Shown piece after piece: positions 24,401 through 37,720 of a stretch of DNA of 64,000 bases. The DNA is taken from positions 29,332,957 to 29,396,956 of the forward strand of contig NC_056542.1 of the NCBI RefSeq assembly GCF_910596095.1, written 5' to 3'. The DNA comes from Thunnus maccoyii (Eukaryota; Chordata; Actinopteri; Scombriformes; Scombridae). The notes under the pieces were generated by a model that saw nothing but the letters and a program-made list of their open reading frames with translations, was not told where the DNA came from and made no database searches. The position numbers and the translations under genes were made by a program. Within the stretch, counting starts at the first letter, position 1; every line of letters begins with the position of its first letter.

Positions 24401-27400
24401 TGACAACATGTGAGAGGGGAGATTCAGACAATACAAAACAGTACCGTGAAATCCAAGTTTGCATGAACATTGATATCCCACAGCATGTGTTGATGCCAAA
24501 ATACCTGTTTAGGTAATTGACCATAGCACTGCCAGACAGGCTGCCGGTGATGCTGGCTCCAGCCAGGGCCATGGTGGAGGCTGTCTCACTCAGGTTGTCC
24601 CTGATGGCCCCCAGTCGGTCCATGTGGCTTCCACTGGCACTAAGACTGCCTGTCAGACCCCCAACACTGCCTTCACCTATACTGGGGTTGTTCCTGGTGT
24701 CTGCCACTGATGTAGTATCTACAGAAAACCATGAAATAGATTTTGAAAATATGGAAATAAGGAATAAAGATATAATCTTTTGCAGAAACAAAAAGGAAGC
24801 AAGCACTGTGTCTAAAAATGAGATATTTCTGATGAAATTCTAAACTGGTAACGGTACAGTAACAACAGTGAATTTTAGTCTCACAAAAGAGGCCAAAAAA
24901 AAAAAAAGAAAAAAAAAAGATTTTTTCCTATGAAAGAACACTTGACATCTGTGAAACTGACAGCAAATTTCATTTGGACAGTGTAGTGCATCAGTCAGCA
25001 AAAAGCAAATTGCGTTGTTTGCTGACTTGGGCATAAACACAAGGTTGCTGGGTGTCAGCGTGGGTTGTGGGGATGCTGAAGCTTACCAGTGGCAGCTGCC
25101 CCACTGCCAGCATTCATGTCATTCTCGTCATCAAACTCTATGCGAACTCCTTTGCCATTCCCAGCTGAGACACCACAACCTCCACTACGGCACAGCGAGA
25201 TGGGCACCACACCGTAGACGTAAGCCAGCATGATGGGAACTCCAATGCCTGACGGATGAAAGAAATGAAGAGACAAAAAGACACACAGAGACCAGCGACA
25301 TGTTAGCCAAAAACACTGTAAAAAAACATGGAGGCCACTATGCTGACGCACAGCAATCAAAACGGTCTGACTCTCTTTCAACTTTCCCATCTTTATGCAA
25401 CAGGTCATAATAAAACCAATTGACTTTGAAAACGAACTTTTGCATAATATGAACTAAAATATTAAACAAAAGGAATTACTGAAGCTAGCTAAGTCCAACA
25501 AAGAAATGTCAATAAAGATCACCAGGCATGCACAGACGTGCTGCAGAGAGGGAGAGATAGAGAAAGAGAAAAAGAGGAAGAGAAGGGGTAGAAGAGAGTA
25601 GACTGACCGACAGTGACTGCAGCCACCACTGGAGACACAATGACAGAGAGTGTCACTCCACCAGCGATCACCAGATTCCTCTTGTGGTTTGAGATATCTT
25701 TGCCTTCATAGCGGTTATGGATCTGACAGAGATAAGAGGAGCAATGAGTCACACAGTCAGAAAAAAAACCCTGAGAAGTCAAGTTCTCACAACTATTATC
25801 TAAACCAACTACTGACACAACCCAAGTGCCGTGGCCTTAATGACTCAGGGGAGAGAAGAGATTGCACTAGTCATAGACTAGTCATTATGTGAAAGCTAGC
25901 TAGATTTGGGAAATAGATAAATTCTTGTAAAAGATAGTTGAAGTGTTATGTACACTGTTGAAAGGTCTGAATAAATAACCACAGTGTAAATATACGCCCC
26001 GAATACTGAGAAGTATGGCATGGACTGCTTATTACTATTATCATAACATTTCTGCTTTATTAATCAGTCAACAGTAAAACAGTAGAGCTCATATTGACAA
26101 TTAGAGAAAATAAAACGTGACCATCTATCATGTAAATAGCCGTGGCTTTGGTGCAGTGAGTCACCAGGATGCGGATTTAACATCAAGACTGAACAGCTAC
26201 ATTCATCTACTGCATGTGGAATGCAGGTGATTCATGCTCAGACGCTCTGTCATGTGATCACCACTCGATGTGGTCTGGTTCTGTGAGTGGGGGAAAAAAA
26301 AAGTTTGTTGGCTCTCAGTTCTTCTTGGCAGGCTTAAGAGGGGAATTCTGGAAAGTCTGAATCCTTTCATTTTATTGGACTGTCAAGTTCGTATTAAACA
26401 GAACTAGACTGATGAGAGATACAAAACAACACAAGAGTATATACACAGACACACAACACATAGGGCAGGTTATTGAGAAATAAACTCAGCTGGCTTAGGA
26501 GAACTTCAGAGCGTGAGAAAGATACATGACAGTGTGTGTGTGCTGATTTTTAGATATGACTAGTTAGTTACTGATTGATATGTAGTGCTGGTTTCTGGCC
26601 AGTTACGTAACACTGATTATGTTTACAGGTGAAAAGATCATGCTTCAGAGGAGTGCTGTGTGAGAAGACAGAGCTCTAATGCAAAGGAGTTATTCAAACT
26701 ATTAAAGGCAATACTCAGATACCACATGTGTTTATAATAATCCACACAGCTCAATGCAGTCAAGTGTTTGAGCAGTAAATCGACACAGTGACAGATCCTC
26801 CAGTCTGAAGTGTCTGTCAGAATGAGCCAGTGTTCCGCCTGACCCATGTAGTGAAAACTGTAAGCAGAGAAACTTGAATATGTTCCAGACCTTCCTTCCC
26901 ACTATATGAATTTGTCTCCAGAGTCTCACCTTCCTTCCCACGTATACAGGGATGCCAATAATCATGGCGGGGATAGCTATGCCGGCGATGAGTGCTATGC
27001 CAACGGGGGCACCCACAAGTGTTCCCAGTTGCCACAGAATCTTCTTCTTCCTGCTCCATGGCTTCTTCCCCCAGAAAGTACAGCCTGACGGACTGAGAGA
27101 GAGGTGGACGGGAAAGATTATAAGCAATGGTGAAGGGGGCCTATGCTTACATCATTCATACTGTGATGTAGGTCTTCAGCTTTTTCATCTCTTGTCACAA
27201 AACTGAGGGAAAAAGTTACTCCCTCAGAGTGCTGGCTAGCTTTATGGCTGTTCCAAAAATACATCATTTTAGTTTAGCCAGGCAGGTCAGAAACTTTAAG
27301 AGGTGGAACAACCAAACTTGCTGAATAGGTTCATATTCTAAGCCACTACTCAGGCAATAAAAATGATATATTATATTTATTATATCTGTTGAACATCGTT

Positions 27401-30400
27401 ACCTGAAGCGTATCCAAAATACTGATGCCCACATATTAAATGACAAAAATCTTCTAAAGTGTGTCTGTGTGTATTTGGTCTTTTGTGTGCATATACTGAC
27501 CTCAGGTAGTGCAGGTCTGAGATCTCCTTCATGCAGAGCCAGCAGAACTCACACCCACAGACAGCGCAGGTCATGTGGTTACAGCTGCCGTCATTCATTT
27601 TGATAATGTAAGCAGCACAGCGTGGACATGGTTTGATGTCATCAGCTGAGAGGCAGAAAAAAGAAGAATAACATAGTCTCCCCTACTACTGTAGATGTAA
27701 ACCGCTGTCTATCCTATCAGATAACATCATGGCATAAAGAAACATTCCCTACTAATTCCCACAATCCTCCTCTCAACATTACATTTGTGGCAATATACTG
27801 GACATAATCTGCGCTCATGTTTAAAGACGTGTGAGTGATCTGACCAGCATGCACTGAGCATGGCGTACAGAAGATTAAATGAGCAGCCATGCAGCTATGC
27901 ATGCTTTAGTGTGTGTGTGTGTGTGTTCAGTCAGCCAACCTGCAGCTCCGCTCTCTTGGCTGTAGCTGAGGGAGGATGAGCGAACGGTCCTCAGGCGGAG
28001 GCTCTGGGCTCTCTGCTGTCGTGCTGCATCACAGGTCTGGTTGGGATGCCACAGCTGCTTACAGTGGTAACAGAACTCCGTACCGCAGCCCTCCCTGCCG
28101 CACGTGATCTTGGGACAGCTGGCACACCCGAAGGCGATCACCGCATACCTAATAGAGAACAAACACATTCCAGAGAAAAGTTAATATTTAATACACCATA
28201 GTGATATCACAGAATGAGTTTCGTCTAAATGCACCAAGGTCACAGGGTGCGGTACAAATGAAAAGAACATCGCTGCAAATGGTGCGAATCCATGTAAAAG
28301 TAATTTATATAAAATGACAAATTAAGACAGCTGACATTTGGGAAGAAGCAGTGCAGAACTTTGCTCTTTTTTAACAATTCAGCTAATGCAGCAGGGACAT
28401 ATCTTAACATTAAAACACTGGCTTAATTCATCTCACAATTTATATTACGAAGCTTCTAAAATGGCAAATTAGACAACCACTTTGTCTCCCTCTGTTCACT
28501 GGCATTGTGATCCATCTCTAGACTGCGGAAAACTCCTGACATGAGTAATGATGCTTTGTCCATCCTCAATCATTCTGTTGGCTGTAGGAGTGTGTGTGTC
28601 CGGTAAATGCCAAAGTTAAATATGTCTGTTGATCTGTGCCTCTGACCCTGTGAAAATGACCCTCAGTGGACTTTTGGTTCCCAATCGACCAGCTGATAGC
28701 TTGAGACCCAAAGTTCCTCAGAACCACTTTTATTGCAGAGGCTGCTTGCCCTGCGGAACACCACAAATCTCACAAGACACAACATACTGTATTTTTGCTA
28801 AATCATAAAAACTTCACAGCATAGGCCTTTCATTTCTGAACATTACAAAACTTCTCTTAAATAATCACTTTCTGGGTTTAAAAGGGAATAATCTGTTGAT
28901 TAAATACCAAAAGCGTGATGTTAATATGGATGGGATATTTTTATATAGTTTAACGAGATTTAGTATATTAAGCTGAGTCAGTCGTCATTGTGCCTTGTTC
29001 CTCCAGTTGTCGTGTCTCCAGCAATGGCAGGTGCATTTACATAACATAGAGAGCACAGCAAATCACCTCTGACAGAGTGACAGCTGAGCTGAGCTGAGCG
29101 AAGGTGATGTGATGTGTGATGCTTTCAGCTGACAGACAGGAGAGAAAAGCTGCAAGTGCTGACAAAGAAACCGTGTTCAAAAACAGTTAATCTGTTCATA
29201 GATGACAGCTGCAAAATAGTGACTAGCTGATTTCCTGAGGGAAACCCTGGAGTGTGTGACGTAGTTGTATCCGACTGTATCAGAAGCCTCTAGGTCCCTC
29301 TGTGACTGACCTAAGGATTAGGTTTCAATCACAGAGCCACGGAGAGCCTGGGAGACTTCCTCCGTTGTGGATCTTTTTACTCTACTGAGGACTGTGTCTA
29401 GAATGCAGACAGGCAGCAAGAAAAAGCAAAGACAAGGTCAATCCTTTTTAAAACCCTCCTCTGGATACCACCAGCACTAAACTCTATGCAGACTACAGAC
29501 CGTAGAGGACTGTAGAGATGTTAGGAAATGAGAGGACCATGGCTTTAGCACTGCAGTGTGAGTATATGAATTTGACCACACAACTGCTATAAAAATACTG
29601 CCAGAAATTACCTGATGTACATAAATTCCCCACCATGCAAATGAAACTGATAAGTCTAAGGCGTTGCTGTAGAATCAACCACAAAACATCACCTCACAGT
29701 GTCAAAATCCCCTGAAAGAACAAGTTCAAAAGGTGAAGTCAAACCAAAAGCAAAAGATGAATTTAGATCACCGCAGTTTCTTTATGATCACTTCCTCTGA
29801 AAGACTATTTTACACATTTTAAAATCACATCAATAACTTTGACTGCAACACTAGTGTCCTGTTTGTACAGCAAATTTACACAACATCACATATCCTCCCT
29901 ACCAGAACATCTGAAATAAAAGAACTCAGTACTCAAATATGTTAGTTTATGACTACAGCAATACACTCACAGCCACTGGAAAAATAATAACTCTTATAAA
30001 TAAAAGAGATGTATTTTAAATGTACTGATGCCTATGTTCTCTACCTCTCTCTGTGTTTGATTTATGAATTAAATGTAGCTTTCAATGATTAGCCAATATA
30101 CTGTACAACTACATTATCCATAACAGTTCTGTATTCTAATTTCTAATCAATAATGCTGCTGATCTTGACAACATTCGTCAAAAAAACTTGATTCAGATGG
30201 CCAGATGGATGAGTGGTTTCAGGCCCAGAACGTCTGATCCCTGGACAGGGTGCATTTGACTGTGTGAGCCAGATTACAGCAGGCTAAAGTCATTGTTTCC
30301 AGGAGGAGGTAATTGGTCCAAATGTGTGTTCTGTGCATTTCCCTGAACTTCTCTGAAACAATGCACTTAACAAACTGCGTGATAAACTGGAATATTAAAC

Positions 30401-33400
30401 TGGCAGAAGCCTCAGAGCTGCAGGAAAGAGGAACACGCAAGAGGAAAGGACAGAGTAGAGTGAAGCTGCAGAGACATGGAAAAACTAAAATGGAAGGACA
30501 ATGTAGTTTCCTCTGAGCCACTCTGGAGTGCAAAAATAAAATCGAGTCTCTCAGCACAAGAGATAGACATTTGCTGTCTCACTCTGACACACACATGGAC
30601 ACAAGAGAGGAAGGAAGGACTCAAACTAAGGAGAATGACACACCGAACTGAACTCAAAGAACTTGTGCTGATAGATTGGCTGATACAACACTGTGCACTA
30701 CAAATGCTACAGCCAACAACCAGCATGCATATACATTCTGTGTCTGAGAGGAAATAGCTGTTCAGTAATCTGTTTACATCCTGACAATAAGCTGCACCTA
30801 CTACTGCAAACTTTCATTTTGCTTTGTTTTGGCTTTGTCAACCTGGCATCTCTTTCTTGTGGAAAAAAAAAGAGGAAAGGCAGTGCTCTGTCTCACTGAC
30901 TGCTGCCGCCACCAATACAACTCACTCAACTGGCAAAATAGACATCGATAAGGGTCAACTAGTGCCAATGGTGGTTAACATAGCACAATGGTCAGTCACA
31001 ACGCTCAAAGAAGGGCAAAAGTATTCTGATATCCAGATGTTAGATTGATGTGAGGGCCCTAGAGACTGAAAGGAGTGTTAGCTGAAGACAGCAGAGCTGG
31101 AAATGTAGAGAAAACACTGTGACAACATTGAGTTGATGAGTCATGCACCATAATATGAATATCTATACAAGAATGCATCTTATATTGTCATTTCTAAAAA
31201 TTGTGTCAAAAATATTAGGGTACCCAGTAGCATGGACGTGTATGCCCTACTCTGCCTCTGATTGGCTCTCACCATGATATTTTTGCCCTAACGGTAACCG
31301 TCTCACTCCCCATGCCTAAACCTAACCAATCAGTCCTTGGGTATCTTCATCAGACTGCGAGGCACACTGCGTAAATATGCCCGACAAGGGCGTTTAGTCT
31401 CTCCCTCCAAGCAGAGCAGGAAAGCAAATCCAAGGCACCGAATCTATCATTGTTTCATCCAACAGTCATTTCAACTGTTCTGAAAGCACAATAAAACATG
31501 TGATGCCTCCCACAATTCTTACCCTTAAAATACATCTGCTACTATTCTGGTCAAGGTTACAAAACAGGACATCCCACTAAACAAAACAAAACATCCCGCT
31601 GACCAAGGTATTCAAGGTTACTATTGCTTTAGCATTAAGCACAAACAGTACTTCAAGAAAGTCTAATAGGGTGGGGAGGAGGTCTTTATAGCCACCTGAC
31701 CTCAAACAATTCCTGGAAGAAAAGGAAATGGCTGCGAGAAAGAGAGGGAGAGGGCAAAGAGAAGGAGAACATGATATAAACATGATATAAATTGACTTAT
31801 TAGTAGTGTTTCCCCTACGTTGACTGTTTTGGTGTGGCGGCAAAATGTTCAAATAGTTTCAACTTTTGACGTACAAAACTGTGGTCCCATTTTCCATCAT
31901 AAAAATATACCACTATTCCTTCCATAATCATCATATTCAGCCACACAGAGAAAATAATAGTTCATTTGAATGTAAAATCTGGCTGCCTCCTTACTTTTGT
32001 GAGAGCCAACAGTTAGGGCACGCAAGACAGATGTCAACTCAACCCAGAATAAATGAGCTGCTGATTTGATTTGTCAGTGAGTTGGAGTCACCATTTGACC
32101 CTACAGGACTTGACAGTGTGGGGGACTGGGTGGAAGCAAGCCAACGAGCCATCAGCAAAACAGTCAGGCAAAACCGGTCTACTGTTTAAAAGGGGCATGC
32201 AGTCAGTAAGACAGATAGAACTGAAACAAATACATAAAGAAAGAAAGGAAGGCAGGTAAGAAGACAGACTTCTGGTACAGAAAGGACTGTCTGAAAGACT
32301 CAGAGAGAGGCAGGAAGATGTACTGTGAGTGTCCCTGTGGCATAATACACTGTTAGGGGGTATTCAGACCGACATCCATTCATTTTAATGGGGGCAGTGC
32401 GATCACGCAGTGGGGGGTGCCACTGCAGATGGCTCGGCAAAAAAAAAAAACACAGCAGTCATCCGACAAAAAGTTGAACCGGGCTCAAATTTTGCCACAA
32501 CGCAACCCAACGTTATCCGGCAAGGCACTGCACTGGCCAATCACATACGTGCAGGTGCACATTCCTCATGGATTACTACGACTATAATGTGAACACCATA
32601 TTCAACTGTTTACCTCGTGATCGTCTTGACAAAAGATAAAACAGTTGCTGCCGTGATAACTTTCCAGAGTAGTAAAATCCTGTCTGTGAGTAGTAAAATG
32701 CGCTGTGCAGTGGTTCGGCTTCTGATAAGCCTTTAAACACATTAATCTGTAGGTCCAACTCAGCTTCCTGGACTGTATTTCATTGTCTCACAGGTACCTC
32801 AAACACACCCCCACCACCGCAGATACTTGCACTGTTTCCACTTAGGGCTGTTTTTGATCTGAGCGCAGCCTTACAGACCAAGCAAACACTCAATGAACAG
32901 AAAATCTTAAATATTTATTTCTGCTTTACATCCTTTATTTTGACCTTTCTGTGCTTCTTTTGCTCCATTTATACCTCATGCTTTCCTTCAACCACTTGTT
33001 CAGGTCACCAGCAGTGAGCCATTCAGCAAAAATGACCATGATTGCACTATTTAACTGGTATCTCTTGAGCTGTGGCCAAACCCCCAAAAGGCAAGCGTTC
33101 AGAGCAAACAATATAGGTCAAACTCAGAAGTAGCTATCATTAATTCTTCATACATAAACACTAGTATTGGGCACTTGATGGTGAAAGATTGGGGCTGAAC
33201 GAGATGGGGTTCAGCTGAGGATATTGTTGTAAACAACAATAATCCAAATCCCTGCAGGATCTCTGGCTGAACATTTCTCTCTTCTGCTGCTCAGTACATG
33301 AGAGGGTCATTCATTCTCTTTCTGCACCATCTGGGGCCTGCAAGGCAAGAGCTGTGTCTTCTTCTGCTGTTGCAGCATGCTGTCCTTACAGTCTTTCCTC

Positions 33401-35620
33401 CATCTTTGGAGTTTAGCATATTGAGTTACCATTTACTGCAATGTATTGATTTACCATTGCAGATCACAGTACATGGAATATACTGCATGTAATTAGTCAA
33501 AGCAATGATCAGTTTACTTGACAGCTGACCACACACTATTTCATCATAATGAAAACAGTAGCATAAGACAACCACAGATGGCTCTTGCAGCAGTAATACT
33601 TGCAGAGACACGAGCATTTTATTAAAGAAAATAGTTTTTATCTTAATTTACTCAGGGAAAGCACCCACTATTAGTTAATGGTTCTGTATTAATGGGTCTG
33701 CACCCAGTATTAGCTGCTCAACAGGAGCAAGAACTGTGTTCTTACAAATACTGCTGACATTTTGGAATCAATTAAATAAGTACGAGCAACAGTACACATG
33801 TAAGAGGCTATCTTCTTGTTACTTATATAGTATGGGAATCAGACAACACACACTACACTATCTCACACACCACATTCAACTCCTTTAACATAGAAAACCT
33901 GAGACACCCTGGACACACAAGGACACATCTGATGGAAGAAAAAAATCTAGAGAAAATACTGTATGTAATGTTCAGGGCTTAAATGACAAGATCAGTATGA
34001 TCTAGGGCTGTAGTCTGCTGGTCGACTAGTTGGTCGATATGCTTATTCACTGGTCGAATAATCTCTGTGTTACTTTCATAAGGAGGGGAGTGCTACATCA
34101 ACAGCCTTCCAGGATTAATCCATTATTTCCTGCGACGGGAGGGACAGACAAATTACCTGTAAAAACAGGGGTGTATTCAAAAAACCCCCATTGTTCTCAG
34201 AACTTTGAACTCGCCCAAACTAATGGCGACTGCTAGGTCTAACTGTACTCAATATTTACTGAGCGTTTACTGAACGTACTGAACATTTACTGAGTCAGTG
34301 TTTCTCCTATAGTTATCAAAACGAGAACCCCCGCCAGGCCAAAAAAATATTTTTTAATGCCAAAATTAACGCCAAATATCCATTCATTCGGAAATCAATA
34401 GTTTTTAGGAGTCTGTGCAGCACTGTTCTGGTACGTGACTCAACCTCTGTGTCGTTGCCTGGGAAACTATTGGTAGCGTAACTCCATTAAGGAATAGGAC
34501 ATTGCGTAGTATGTTTGCGTAGCGAGATGGATGCGAGTGGAGCAGAGGAAAAGTTTAGTAGTAAATTGTCAGTCTGGCAGTGTAACAGTTAATTAATTCT
34601 AAAAAGTCACGTCTGTTGTTTCCCCAAGTGCTGGAAAAGTGAAGGGGGTTAGCTCCAAAGTTAGCAACAATGGGTTAGCCTAACCTGAAGACGCTAAACA
34701 GAGAAATAGAGAACAGAGAAATGTGTGGCTGCTGAGTTCACTGTACACTCCCATTACCCCCGTGCGACCAATCAATTTGTTGAAGATTATGTACGATTTC
34801 AGTCGACCAAGATTTTCTTTGGTTGACTACAGCCCTAGTATAATCAGAGTGTACGTCACTGCTGCTGTGTTCATGTGCTTTTATTTATTTTCACTTCTTA
34901 CCCACAGTCCGGCGCAGGGCACCAGCGGCAGTCAGGATCAGCCACCAGCCACCTCCTCAGCATGAACTCCTCGTATTTCTCCATGAGCGCCCGGTCACCC
35001 AGGATCATGCGGATGTCGTGCGGGTTGAAGCGCTCCGAGCACTCGGGGCAGCTGATGTTGACACGTGACTCTGAGATCTCGATGCGCAGGTACTGGCGCA
35101 GGCAATCAATGCAGGAGCGGTGGTGACAGGTCATGATGTCAGGGAAGCTCTCCCTGGAGTGGTGCAGAAGGCACAGCGGGCACTCCAGTAGCTCTGTCCC
35201 CACCCCACCCCCCACCTTGGAGGAGGTGGAGGAGGAAGTGGAGAAAGAAGGCCCTGAGGCAGATGAGGTGGAGGCAGCAGCAGTAGCAGCAGCAGAGGCA
35301 GCTCCGGTCCCAGCCACAGAAAAGAAGGCAGAGTTCTTATCATTACACATCTCAGAGTGGATGCTCTCGATGCTGGCGATGCCATCCACCCCTCCCAGCC
35401 CTCCGGGTCCAGGGTACTGGAGCTCTCGAGACCTTTGGCGCCCTGATTTGGGCTCCCGTCCTCGCCGTCTGAAAAGAGAGGCCAGGGAGAGGCGTCTCTT
35501 CTTGGGGGCCTTCTTCACAGAGGGCAGGGAAATGGAGGAGGCAGTGGACTGCAGGTCCCTGTCAGAGCCCATCACCCCACCACTACCACCACCCAACTGC
35601 TGGTGCTTCTGCAAGCTCAT
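21418..35620 (-). CDS. rnf19a: RNF19A/Dorfin, RBR-type E3 ubiquitin ligase with two transmembrane segments
   Basis: Coding exons on the minus strand: 35620-34902, 28148-27940, 27645-27501, 27092-26930, 25722-25608, 25248-25087, 24718-24505, 24399-24256, 22216-21418; total 2670 nt, 889 aa (human about 838). RING1 has CPLC at 147-150 through CPEC at 191-194. The IBR covers about 214-285. RING2 starts at C316/C319 with catalytic Cys331 in the GSCNHM motif. Hydrophobic segments lie at about 388-409 and 429-465. The Ser-rich tail has the conserved [17 protein letters not shown] block and ends IQTDI. RBR ligases take ubiquitin from an E2 such as UBE2L3 onto the RING2 cysteine; Dorfin is linked to ubiquitination of misfolded proteins. 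The start MSLQKHQQ aligns with the human MSLHQQ...MGSDRDLQ segment. An Ala/Ser-rich stretch before RING1 is longer than in human. Confidence 0.97.
22330..23896. mobile_element. probable non-autonomous DNA transposon with inverted arms
   Basis: Lies in the rnf19a intron 22217-24255. The outer ends read AGGCGCTTTAGGAC on the left and, reversed, AGGCACTTTTGGAC on the right (12 of 14 match). Inner arms at about 22655-22694 and 23628-23668 are inverted copies differing at about 3 of 39 positions, sharing the core AAGAAGGAAGGGTCATTACA. No transposase frame and no convincing target duplication are seen, so the superfamily and exact ends are open. Confidence 0.5.
25723..26929 (-). other. rnf19a intron between the two transmembrane-coding exons
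   Basis: A 1.2 kb intron separating the exons that encode the first and second membrane segments. It is AT-rich and no repeat or RNA gene is recognised in it. Confidence 0.55.
32354..32603. mobile_element. short element with TTCAGACC / AATGTGAACA ends
   Basis: Begins TATTCAGACCGACATCC and ends ATAATGTGAACACC. The same terminal words bound the insertion nested in the Tc1-like copy at about 51925-52570. It contains an A run and GC-rich, CG-containing sequence unlike its surroundings. It looks like a small DNA-transposon derivative, but no target duplication is established. Confidence 0.35.
34003..34837. mobile_element. non-autonomous hAT-like transposon
   Basis: Starts TAGGGCTGTAGTC and ends GACTACAGCCCTA, a 13-bp perfect terminal inverted repeat; imperfect GGTCGA repeats continue inside both ends. 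Flanking octamers GTATGATC (33995-34002) and GTATAATC (34838-34845) differ at one base, as expected for an aged hAT 8-bp target duplication. At 835 bp it has no recognisable transposase. The interior at about 34345-34620 is related to sequence at 47565-47870. Confidence 0.8.
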
Positions 35621-35903
35621 CTCTCCGGAGGGAGGGGAGGGGTGTGCCAGCGGGGAGCCAGGGCTGGGTAGCCTGTCCCTCACATGTGCAGGGAGGTCTG
35701 GGAGTGGGATAGGGCTGGGAGAAGGGGTAAGGTGGTGGATGGGGGAGGGGGAGGGTGGTCCAGGGTGGGGGGACAGGGCTCCGGAGGGCCCGTCTGCGTT
35801 TAAGACATGGTGGCTTCTCCTGATCAACCTCGTGGTCACATCTAATAGCCGGATTTTGGCGGAGGGGGGGGGGTCACCTGCTGTGAAACTGATGCAACAG
35901 AAC
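35621..35903 (-). other. rnf19a: rnf19a exon 2 leader, open in frame with the CDS
   Basis: The exon begins at 35903 after acceptor CTCCAG and stays open in the coding frame, without an ATG, to the start codon at 35620. The hypothetical translation is Pro/Ser-rich ([19 protein letters not shown]). Joining the predicted exon 1 (ending at 56063) puts a stop in this frame and no intervening ATG, so I treat it as 5' UTR. Confidence 0.6.
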
Positions 35904-37189
35904 CTGGAGAGAGTAAGAGAAAAGAGTTGTAGAAAAAGGCAAGAAAAGGTAAGAGAGAAGAAAGAGTAGGGGGGGAGAGAGGAGAAGTGAAAAGATGTTA
36001 ATACACAATATTCAATTTCAATATGAGAATACGACAAAATCAGAAATGCAGTCATTTTTCATTCAGACATTGTTAAAGGTTAAAAGAAATGACTCAAAGT
36101 GTAGTAAACTAAAAAACAAAATCAACATTTCAGTGGTGGACAGCAGCAACTTCATCTTCTTTTTTATCAAAGTCGATCTAAGACAATAAATCAAATCACA
36201 TCCTGCAGTTCTGAAAGAGGAGGAACATTATTCATTGCGTCTGACAGTTTGGTACATGGTATCGCTTTCTCTAAAACATATGGAGGGAGGGGGGACGAGA
36301 GAAGAGAAGAGGATAGGAGTCTTATAATTTTCTCAGCTGCAGGTGCACCATTCTGTCAAGCATATGTGTGTGTTTAGCTGAGGTAATAACGGCGTATTAG
36401 ACTTGAAGAGATGCATGTGGGTGTCCAAAAACTGACTGAAAATATGACAAGAACACAGTTAAGCACGTTCTCTCCTCATCAGTCTACGCCCTACACCCTT
36501 TCTCCCCTTCTAAACAAACGATTTAGTCTTGACATCACATTTAAGTGGTAAAACAGCAGGTCTAGTCCAATGTTTCACAAATACATCACATGATTTAACT
36601 CAGCCATCTCCGTGACAACTGAGCAAACTCCATCCACTGATGAAGACCCTGAAGTGTGACTGAAAGCCTGGAAGATGCCAGTTACTGGACCCTGAGTTTA
36701 AATTATTTTGTCAAAATCTAATCTGGTCTGCTGATGGCACATTAATGCCATTTGTTTAACTCCCTGAGCTCAGCCTTACAATGCTCAGCTTATACAATAC
36801 ACACTGCATTATTCCAATGTACTTGCTAGTTCTTGACACTCTTCACTCAGTCAGTATCACAGCTGGCAAAGTGCAAGTTTGCATAGCCATCAGTCAGTCA
36901 GTCAGCGACAGATCTGGGAACAGAGGACAGAAGGTTGACAACCTTGGACTGTATTGACGCAGAGAGACAGCGCACTGATCTGTCTGGAAGATCAACAGTG
37001 ACAAGGCTTGGTTCCAGACCGTCCTCTGCTGATAGTGAGAAACGGCAGGAAATGTGAGATAATGCATGTCAAGAGTTGAGGAGGGTTTGCCTTGGTGGAT
37101 GGGTTTCTGATGCACCAGCAATTCAGGGTACAAGTGTAAATCACAATTGGTTGTTGTACGAATGGATCATCTTTAGTTGAACAGCAATA

Positions 37190-37530
37190 AACAGCCAATA
37201 ATATAGACTGTATATAAAGATGGACGACATGACAGCTCCCAAAAAGTGAAGCCAAAACATCTCAATCACCCCCAGCAGTGGCTGGTTGATATATAAGTCC
37301 GGCCCCCTCCATGTTAGCAGATGGGATGTGAGCCAAACAAAAAAATCAAAGTGCATGTTTTTCCAAAAGATGGTTTCTGTCATTTTATGTTGAAGTGGTC
37401 ATTTTTCTGATAAGTTTCTTTTTAGTTATTTGACGATATAAAAAGGGCTTGTGACTGACAGCTGTGATTGACAGCTGCTCTCAAACCTCCGTCAGACGAG
37501 CTGGGTGACCACAGCAGTTTCTGATAGAAG
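37190..37530. repeat. interspersed repeat resembling a common teleost family
   Basis: The stretch begins near ATAGACTGTATATAAAGATG and continues through AAGTGAAGCCAAAACATCTC. I recall this wording as a high-copy repeat in many fish genomes. Ends, class and orientation are not determined here. Confidence 0.4.
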
Positions 37531-37695
37531 ACACTGATGTTTGTTTTCATTTGTGATTCACTACCAGCTGTAGCTGCTAGTTACTGTCTGGTTTTGGCTG
37601 GTTTACCTCCATCACAGCTCACTTGGCTATTGGCAGTGGGGCAGCTGTCAGTCAAGTTGAGGGACAGGTCCCTCAGGCGGTCGTCCCGCTGCCCG

Positions 37696-37720
37696 ACTCT
37701 ACTCTACTCTACTCTACTCT
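37696..37720. repeat. ACTCT pentanucleotide repeat
   Basis: Five perfect ACTCT units in rnf19a intron 1. Confidence 0.95.

Larger units (their letters stand above)
28149..34901 (-). other. rnf19a intron inside the IBR domain
   Basis: A 6.75 kb phase-2 intron that interrupts the IBR domain after CPAPDC. It contains a hAT-like element (34003-34837) and a smaller element-like stretch (about 32354-32603). Another block at about 31200-31400 shares a 16-mer (GAGGCAGAGTAGGGCA, inverted) with the stretch near 22873, suggesting a dispersed repeat. The rest is unassigned AT-rich sequence. Confidence 0.55.

Noticed and set aside
31806-31860. TAGTGTTTCCCCTAC resembling a hAT terminus
   Set aside because: No matching opposite end or target duplication found nearby; too short to call.
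35133-35969. Plus-strand open frame of 278 codons
   Set aside because: It is antisense to rnf19a exon 2 and open because that exon is GC-rich and biased. The minus-strand frame encodes the conserved RING1.
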